Of a stretch of 64,000 nucleotides of DNA, positions 59,755 to 64,000 are shown in pieces. The position numbers were made by a program, and so were the translations under genes. The stretch's first letter is position 1, and every line of letters begins with the position of its first letter. The DNA is from Prolixibacteraceae bacterium UBA6029. GTDB taxonomy: Bacteria > Bacteroidota > Bacteroidia > Bacteroidales > Prolixibacteraceae. The stretch is taken from contig DIZL01000007.1 in the NCBI GenBank assembly GCA_002429385.1, positions 29,074-93,073 on the forward strand. The letters run 5' to 3'. Under the pieces are notes generated by a model, which saw only the letters and a program-made list of their open reading frames with translations, ran no database searches and was not told the origin of the DNA.

Positions 59755-60414
59755 TTATTGATTATTAATATTTTTATTCAGGTGAGTGATTTCTGATTTG
59801 CGCTTTTCGAAATAGGCAATGCCTTCAGGGGTTGAAATCGCACGGATATGGTTTTCGAACATCACCTTAAAAAGTTCATCAAAAGTGATATTTTCTACGA
59901 TACAGAAATCGTTGTTATGCATCATGACCAAATTACGGACATACAGACCTGCAACGAGTTCAACATTTACATCTTTGCGGTAAATTCCTTCAGCAATTCC
60001 CCTTTCAATATTTTTGCTGATCTGTCCGAAGATATGGTTCTGTTTTCTGACCATGAACTGTTGAAAAATATGCTCGTAATATTTCTTTAATTCAAAGGTC
60101 AATTTAGTGTTAAAGCGCCCCATCTCTTCGAATACCCTGAGACTTACCTGAAGCAGAATTTCAATGGCATTAATATCATCAGTTTTCAACTTCGCCATTT
60201 CGTTGTCCCATTTCATTTCATCGTAGATGAAAAGCTTTTCAATCAGGTCTTCCTTACTTTTCACATGCTGATAAAGTGTTTTTTTTGATATGCCCAGACT
60301 ACGGCTGATATCGTCCATGTTTAGATTCCTGATTCCGAATTCATAAAACAGTTCGACCGTTTTATCCAGAATCTCCTGTAATTTGGGATCAATTAAATTC
60401 AATTGTACATACAT
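59755..60414 (-). CDS. TetR-family regulator of the efflux operon
   Basis: 219 residues from the ATG at 60414 (an in-frame ATG at 60456 overlaps the putative operator). N-terminal helix-turn-helix MDDISRSLGISKKTLYQHV at about residues 32-50, and an all-helical ligand domain. It lies 12 bases upstream of the TolC gene on the same strand, so it is probably an autoregulated repressor of the entire efflux operon. The inducer is unknown. Confidence 0.92.
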   Translation of the reverse strand: MYVQLNLIDPKLQEILDKTVELFYEFGIRNLNMDDISRSLGISKKTLYQHVKSKEDLIEKLFIYDEMKWDNEMAKLKTDDINAIEILLQVSLRVFEEMGRFNTKLTFELKKYYEHIFQQFMVRKQNHIFGQISKNIERGIAEGIYRKDVNVELVAGLYVRNLVMMHNNDFCIVENITFDELFKVMFENHIRAISTPEGIAYFEKRKSEITHLNKNINNQ

Positions 60415-60448
60415 TTTATAGTTTCCAGTAATATTGTCCGCAAAGAAA

Positions 60449-60476
60449 GGAAACATTTTCGATTAGAAACGTTTCC
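60449..60476 (-). promoter_or_regulatory. Candidate TetR operator
   Basis: ggaaacattttc-gatt-agaaacgtttcc is an imperfect inverted repeat 34 bases before the TetR start, where a self-binding site would be expected. No other regulatory signal was seen in the 60415-60761 gap. Confidence 0.5.
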
Positions 60477-60761
60477 CGTATGTAAAATGATTATTAATTA
60501 TTTGTTGCCAAAGTTTCAGTATTAATAAGCGTAAATGCTTCACCCTATAGATCTTTGGACAAATATGGCAGGTAAATGGCTGAATCGGGAAGGTAAATGA
60601 ATAACTTGGTCACACCTTCACCTTAAGACAGAGGTTCAGTTCAAATACCTTCCTTCCTCTATGGACGAATCAGGAGACCAGATATTTTAAGCTTTTCAGA
60701 TTTTATTCAGGTAATTTAAAATGCAGTCATTCGTCTGTGACGACAGGATCCGATGGTCACC

Positions 60762-61202
60762 TCAGAAGACCAGTCCGCTCAACCAGGCCCAGACCACATA
60801 GCGTAGAAATTTGCCTGCCAGCATAGCTATTGCTGTGATCCAAACATTTGTTCGTAACAAGCCCAGCGAAACGGCAAAGATATCGCCTACTCCGGGCACC
60901 CAGCTTAAAAAAGCAAAAATGGCTCCGCGTTTGTATAACCTGTTATGCCATTTTTCGATGGTTTCGCGTTTAATGCGAAGGTATTTCTCAATCCATTCCC
61001 ATTTACCCAAATAACCAATGGCATAGCTGCTCATGCCACCAAGCCAGTTTCCGGCAGATGCAACCAGAACAGCAGTAACAACATTGGTGCCGCTTGCAAT
61101 AATAACGGTAAGGATAAGTTCGGAACTAAAGGGCACAACAGTTGCGGCCAGAAAACTGGCCAGGAAAAGACCCCAAAGGCTATAATCAAAAAGTCCGCCC
61201 AC
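60762..61202 (-). CDS. YqaA-family (VTT/DedA-like) membrane protein
   Basis: 146 residues from a GTG start. It has the pattern YSLWGLFLASFLAATVVPFSSE, the re-entrant GNWLGGMSSYAIGYLG, and the second half FLSWVPGVGDIFAVSLGLLR with a last helix. Small VTT-domain proteins are lipid scramblase-like or involved in membrane homeostasis. The gene is divergent from rbfA. Confidence 0.9.
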   Translation of the reverse strand: MGGLFDYSLWGLFLASFLAATVVPFSSELILTVIIASGTNVVTAVLVASAGNWLGGMSSYAIGYLGKWEWIEKYLRIKRETIEKWHNRLYKRGAIFAFLSWVPGVGDIFAVSLGLLRTNVWITAIAMLAGKFLRYVVWAWLSGLVF

Positions 61203-61334
61203 AAGAAATAGATTTCAATTTCGCAGCGAACTTACGTAAAATTAGCGTCCAAACAGTCCCTCCAATTGGCCTGGGCAGTCAGGCATCGAACGTAATGACC
61301 AGCTGATGTCCGTCTTGTACCAAATGCACTTCCT

Positions 61335-61362
61335 TTTGTTCAAACAATTTTAACTACCTTTG
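61335..61362 (+). promoter_or_regulatory. Probable Bacteroidota promoter for rbfA
   Basis: tttg (61335-61338) and tacctttg (61355-61362, TAnnTTTG) are 16 bases apart, 27 bases before the ATG. Confidence 0.5.
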
Positions 61363-61389
61363 AACGCTTAATTTACAAAAACAAAACTC

Positions 61390-61731
61390 ATGGATACGAC
61401 ACGTCAAAATAAAATATCACGGCTGATACAGAAGGATATGGCCGAAATTCTTCAAAAGGAAGGAAGAAACTTCTTTTCCGGAGTTTTGATCAGTGTTACA
61501 AACGTTCGGGTTTCGCCTGATCTCTCGATAGCAAGAGTTTACATCAGTATCTTTCCTTCTGAAAAAGGGACTGAGATACTTTTGGAAATCAAAAAGTTAC
61601 ATTCCAAAATCAGGGGTCTGCTAGGTCTTAAAGTCGGGAAACAACTGCGGATAGTTCCCCAACTTGACTTTCATATTGATGACAGCCTCGATTATATTGA
61701 CAATATAGACCGGTTGCTGAAAGAAGAATAG
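61390..61731 (+). CDS. rbfA: Ribosome-binding factor A
   Basis: 113 residues, complete KH-like fold: RQNKISRLIQKDMAEILQKE, LISVTNVRVSPDLSIARVYI and the end LRIVPQLDFHIDDSLDYIDN. It binds the 30S subunit and helps 16S rRNA maturation at low temperature. First gene of a likely unit with the methyltransferase and permease genes. Confidence 0.96.
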   Translation: MDTTRQNKISRLIQKDMAEILQKEGRNFFSGVLISVTNVRVSPDLSIARVYISIFPSEKGTEILLEIKKLHSKIRGLLGLKVGKQLRIVPQLDFHIDDSLDYIDNIDRLLKEE

Positions 61732-61732
61732 T

Positions 61733-61833
61733 TTCAAGTTTCAGGTTCAAAGTTTTAAGTTCCGTCAGCGAACCAATTTACTCTGAACACAATGTACCCA
61801 ACTTTAAACATTAAACTTTAAACTTTAAACTGA
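61733..61833. repeat. aactttaaac / gtttcaggttc repeats between rbfA and methyltransferase
   Basis: gtttcaagtttcaggttcaaagttttaagttcc (starting just after the rbfA stop) is the complement of the gaacttgaaac units, and acccaactttaaacattaaactttaaactttaaactg stands before the methyltransferase ATG. The two faces could pair to form a hairpin between the genes. Confidence 0.8.
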
Positions 61834-61835
61834 TT

Positions 61836-62657
61836 ATGCAATACGATCCGATAAAACGTTCGCTGGGAAAAGTGTTTAACCAGAACCCTGTTTTGCGCAG
61901 GCTATTTTATCAACTGCTCGATTTATTGTTGCTTCGGGCCTGGCACATACGCAAAGAACTTCGTCAGCGTACTCATACTTCCCCCGAAGTGAAAAACATT
62001 CTGGATGCAGGTTCCGGTTTCGGTCAATATACATACCGCATGGCCAGGTGGTTTCCAAAGGCAAAAATAAAAGCCGTCGATATAAAACCTGAGCAGATTG
62101 AAGACTGCAATCAGTTTATGCAAAAAGCCGGTTTATCCAATCGGGTGAAGTTTGAACTGGCCGATCTGACTCAATTTCAGGAAAACAACACATACGACCT
62201 GGTTCTTTCGGTTGACGTGATGGAACACATTGAAGAAGATGTTTTGGTATTTCGCAACTTCTTTTCCTCTATGAAAAAAGGTGGCCTATTGCTGATTTCA
62301 ACACCATCTGACCAGGGTGGATCGGATTCACATGATGAGGATCACGAGGAAGGAGTCCACGGATTCATCGACGAACATGTGCGCGACGGATACAACATAT
62401 TCGAAATCGAAACCAAGCTAAAGTCGGTAGGATTCCAGAAGGTTGAAGCCCGGTATTCATATGGGACTCCAGGGAAAATCTCATGGAAATTGTCGATGAA
62501 ATACCCCATTATCCTATTGGGAGTCAGTAAGATATTTTTTATGATACTTCCGTTTTATTACCTCCTTATATTTCCATTTGCCATTGTTCTTAATTTTTTC
62601 GACCTTGGCATGACTCATAAAAGCGGAACAGGACTGATTGTTAAAGCCTGGAAATAA
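61836..62657 (+). CDS. Class I SAM-dependent methyltransferase
   Basis: 273 residues. The Rossmann methyltransferase motifs are clear: motif I ILDAGSGFGQYTYRMA at about 57, IKAVDIKPEQIEDC, motif IV YDLVLSVDVMEHI, and GGLLLISTPS. The C-terminal 70 residues carry a hydrophobic segment (IILLGVSKIFFMILPFYYLLIF), so it is membrane-attached. Acts on a lipid, quinone precursor or glycolipid (inference). It sits between rbfA and a LolC/E-like permease, with repeat DNA on its 5' side. Confidence 0.9.
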   Translation: MQYDPIKRSLGKVFNQNPVLRRLFYQLLDLLLLRAWHIRKELRQRTHTSPEVKNILDAGSGFGQYTYRMARWFPKAKIKAVDIKPEQIEDCNQFMQKAGLSNRVKFELADLTQFQENNTYDLVLSVDVMEHIEEDVLVFRNFFSSMKKGGLLLISTPSDQGGSDSHDEDHEEGVHGFIDEHVRDGYNIFEIETKLKSVGFQKVEARYSYGTPGKISWKLSMKYPIILLGVSKIFFMILPFYYLLIFPFAIVLNFFDLGMTHKSGTGLIVKAWK

Positions 62658-62669
62658 AGTTTCTAAAAA

Positions 62670-63902
62670 TTGAAGACTGCCTTTTATATCGCCCGCAGAT
62701 ACCTGATTTCTAAAAAATCAGTGAATGTAATCAACCTTATATCCGGCATTTCAGTTGCCGGAGTAACTGTTGGCACTATAGCGCTGGTGGTGATACTTTC
62801 TGTTTTCAATGGTCTGGATTTTTCTATCAAATCACTCTTTTCTCGCTTTGATCCGGATATAAAAATAGTCGCTGCTAAAGGTAAATCATTTGAACTGACA
62901 GATGGCAATTTCGATGAGGTTAAACATTTAAACGGAGTAGTTTCCCTGACGCCGGTTATTGAGGATGATGCCATCCTGATGTATGGCAAACATGAATATT
63001 TTGCCACAGTGAAGGGTGTACCGACTAATTATAATGAAATTTCAGGACTCGATTCGAGTAGCATTACCAGCGGACGTTTTTTACTGGAGGAAAATCAGGT
63101 TCCATTTGCAGTGGTTGGACAGGGTGTCGCCTATTACCTCTCGGTCGGACTTACCTTTATAGATCCAATTCAGATATTTACCTTAAAAAAAGGAACCAGT
63201 GGCAGGCCAAACCTCGCCAACATCTTCAATCACAATATGATTTACGCTTCTGGAATTTTCCAGAATCAGCAGGAAATCGACTCCAAATACATTTTGGTCC
63301 CTTTCAGTTATGCCCAGGAATTGTATCAAATGGGAAACCAGGTCAGCGCCGTTGAGCTTGGCTTAAAAAAAGGCGTTTCGGCTGATCTGGTACAATTAGA
63401 AATTTCAAGGATACTGGGAGAAAAATTTGTGATTAAAACCCAGTTTCAGCAACATGAGCTATTCTACAAGGTCATGCAATCCGAAAAATGGGTAATTTTC
63501 CTCATCCTGGCCTTTGTTTTGGTTATTGCATCCTTCAATATGCTTGGATCACTTTTACTGCTTATTATCGACAAAAAGACTGATATAGCCGTCCTGCAAA
63601 GTATGGGAGCCAATCAGAAGCTGATCCGCACCATCTTTCTGTTCGAAGGGTGGATGATTTCACTGGCTGGAGCGACATTTGGTGTATTTCTGGGAGTTCT
63701 GATCTGCTGGATACAGATCAAATTTGGAATCCTGAAGATTCCGGGGAATGACGGATCATTCATTTTCTCAGTCTATCCGGTTGAGGTTCGGATAAGCGAC
63801 CTGATCGCCATCTTTGTGCTTGTTACCGGTATAGGTTTTCTGGCCGCCTGGTATCCCATCCGTTTTATATCAGGGAAATATCTCACTTCTCCCACCAAAT
63901 AA
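62670..63902 (+). CDS. FtsX-like permease, LolC/LolE type
   Basis: 410 residues from a TTG start, 12 bases after the methyltransferase stop. N-terminal helix FYIARRYLISKKSVNVINLI followed by GISVAGVTVGTIALVVILSV, a periplasmic domain of about 200 residues, then three helices with DKKTDIAVLQSMGANQKLI (FtsX loop, ATPase contact) and the end YPVEVRISDLIAIFVL. Close to lipoprotein-releasing permeases LolC/E, whose job is to extract lipoproteins from the inner membrane; the ATPase LolD is not in the window. The rest to base 64000 shows no gene. Confidence 0.93.
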   Translation: MKTAFYIARRYLISKKSVNVINLISGISVAGVTVGTIALVVILSVFNGLDFSIKSLFSRFDPDIKIVAAKGKSFELTDGNFDEVKHLNGVVSLTPVIEDDAILMYGKHEYFATVKGVPTNYNEISGLDSSSITSGRFLLEENQVPFAVVGQGVAYYLSVGLTFIDPIQIFTLKKGTSGRPNLANIFNHNMIYASGIFQNQQEIDSKYILVPFSYAQELYQMGNQVSAVELGLKKGVSADLVQLEISRILGEKFVIKTQFQQHELFYKVMQSEKWVIFLILAFVLVIASFNMLGSLLLLIIDKKTDIAVLQSMGANQKLIRTIFLFEGWMISLAGATFGVFLGVLICWIQIKFGILKIPGNDGSFIFSVYPVEVRISDLIAIFVLVTGIGFLAAWYPIRFISGKYLTSPTK

Positions 63903-64000
63903 CGGATTAAATTGTCCACTAAAACATCTTATTCAGGATCTTAATATTCGATGACGTTTACCGCACTGCAATTATTCACTCACGTTACGCATTCTTTTAG

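Overview
The window (about 64 kb, moderate GC) looks like the chromosome of a Bacteroidota member, most likely a Bacteroidales/Marinilabiliales-type organism. The evidence is the TonB receptor plus DUF4249 lipoprotein pair, MacB-like permease arrays, a DUF5020 outer-membrane protein, TAT-exported Gfo/Idh/MocA proteins, promoters of the TAnnTTTG type, and starts that lack Shine-Dalgarno sequences. I could not assign a species.

Layout. 1-6.4 kb: three tandem FtsX/MacB-type ABC permeases, the first cut by the window edge. 6.9-12.5 kb (minus): aldo/keto reductase, CoA-binding protein, and a cobalamin-riboswitch-controlled operon (Gfo/Idh protein, BtuF-, BtuC- and BtuD-like). 12.6-16.3 kb (minus): an AmmeMemoRadiSam locus (AmrS, and an AmrB-AmrA fusion) separated by a BRO/DinD-like gene. 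16.6-20.7 kb (plus): a B12-binding radical SAM protein, hicAB and trpS. 21.3-28.2 kb (plus): fasciclin lipoprotein, TonB-dependent receptor with DUF4249 partner, then hipBA. About 28.4 kb: tRNA-Val and a broken tRNA copy. 28.7-35.8 kb (plus): a membrane-tethered SARP-type regulator with PLC-like and LamG outer domains, a tetraheme cytochrome fused to an FGE-like domain, and two TAT-exported Gfo/Idh oxidoreductases. 36-39.3 kb: GT2 and GT39-like glycosyltransferases plus a small membrane protein. 39.3-42.3 kb: an island of small toxin-antitoxin genes and remnants. 42.3-44.5 kb (minus): purine permease with an outer-membrane protein. 44.8-53 kb: aldo/keto reductases, acyl-CoA synthetase, two related secreted proteins of unknown function, a DUF2461 protein and ispD. 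53.8-60.4 kb (minus): a complete TetR-TolC-MFP-RND efflux operon. 60.8-64 kb: a YqaA-like membrane protein, then rbfA, a methyltransferase and a LolC/E-like permease.

Two things stand out. The first is the 28.7-35.8 kb cluster, which reads as a possible envelope redox system: a surface-sensing, membrane-anchored regulator next to a quinol-dehydrogenase-like cytochrome with an FGE-like head and two exported sugar-type oxidoreductases. Its function is inference. The second is a set of long intergenic hairpins whose arms are built of short tandem repeats. Two copies 34 kb apart (6647-6820 and 40505-40668) share the same apex but differ in the outer repeat unit.

All calls come from reading the sequence and recognising families; no database search was run.
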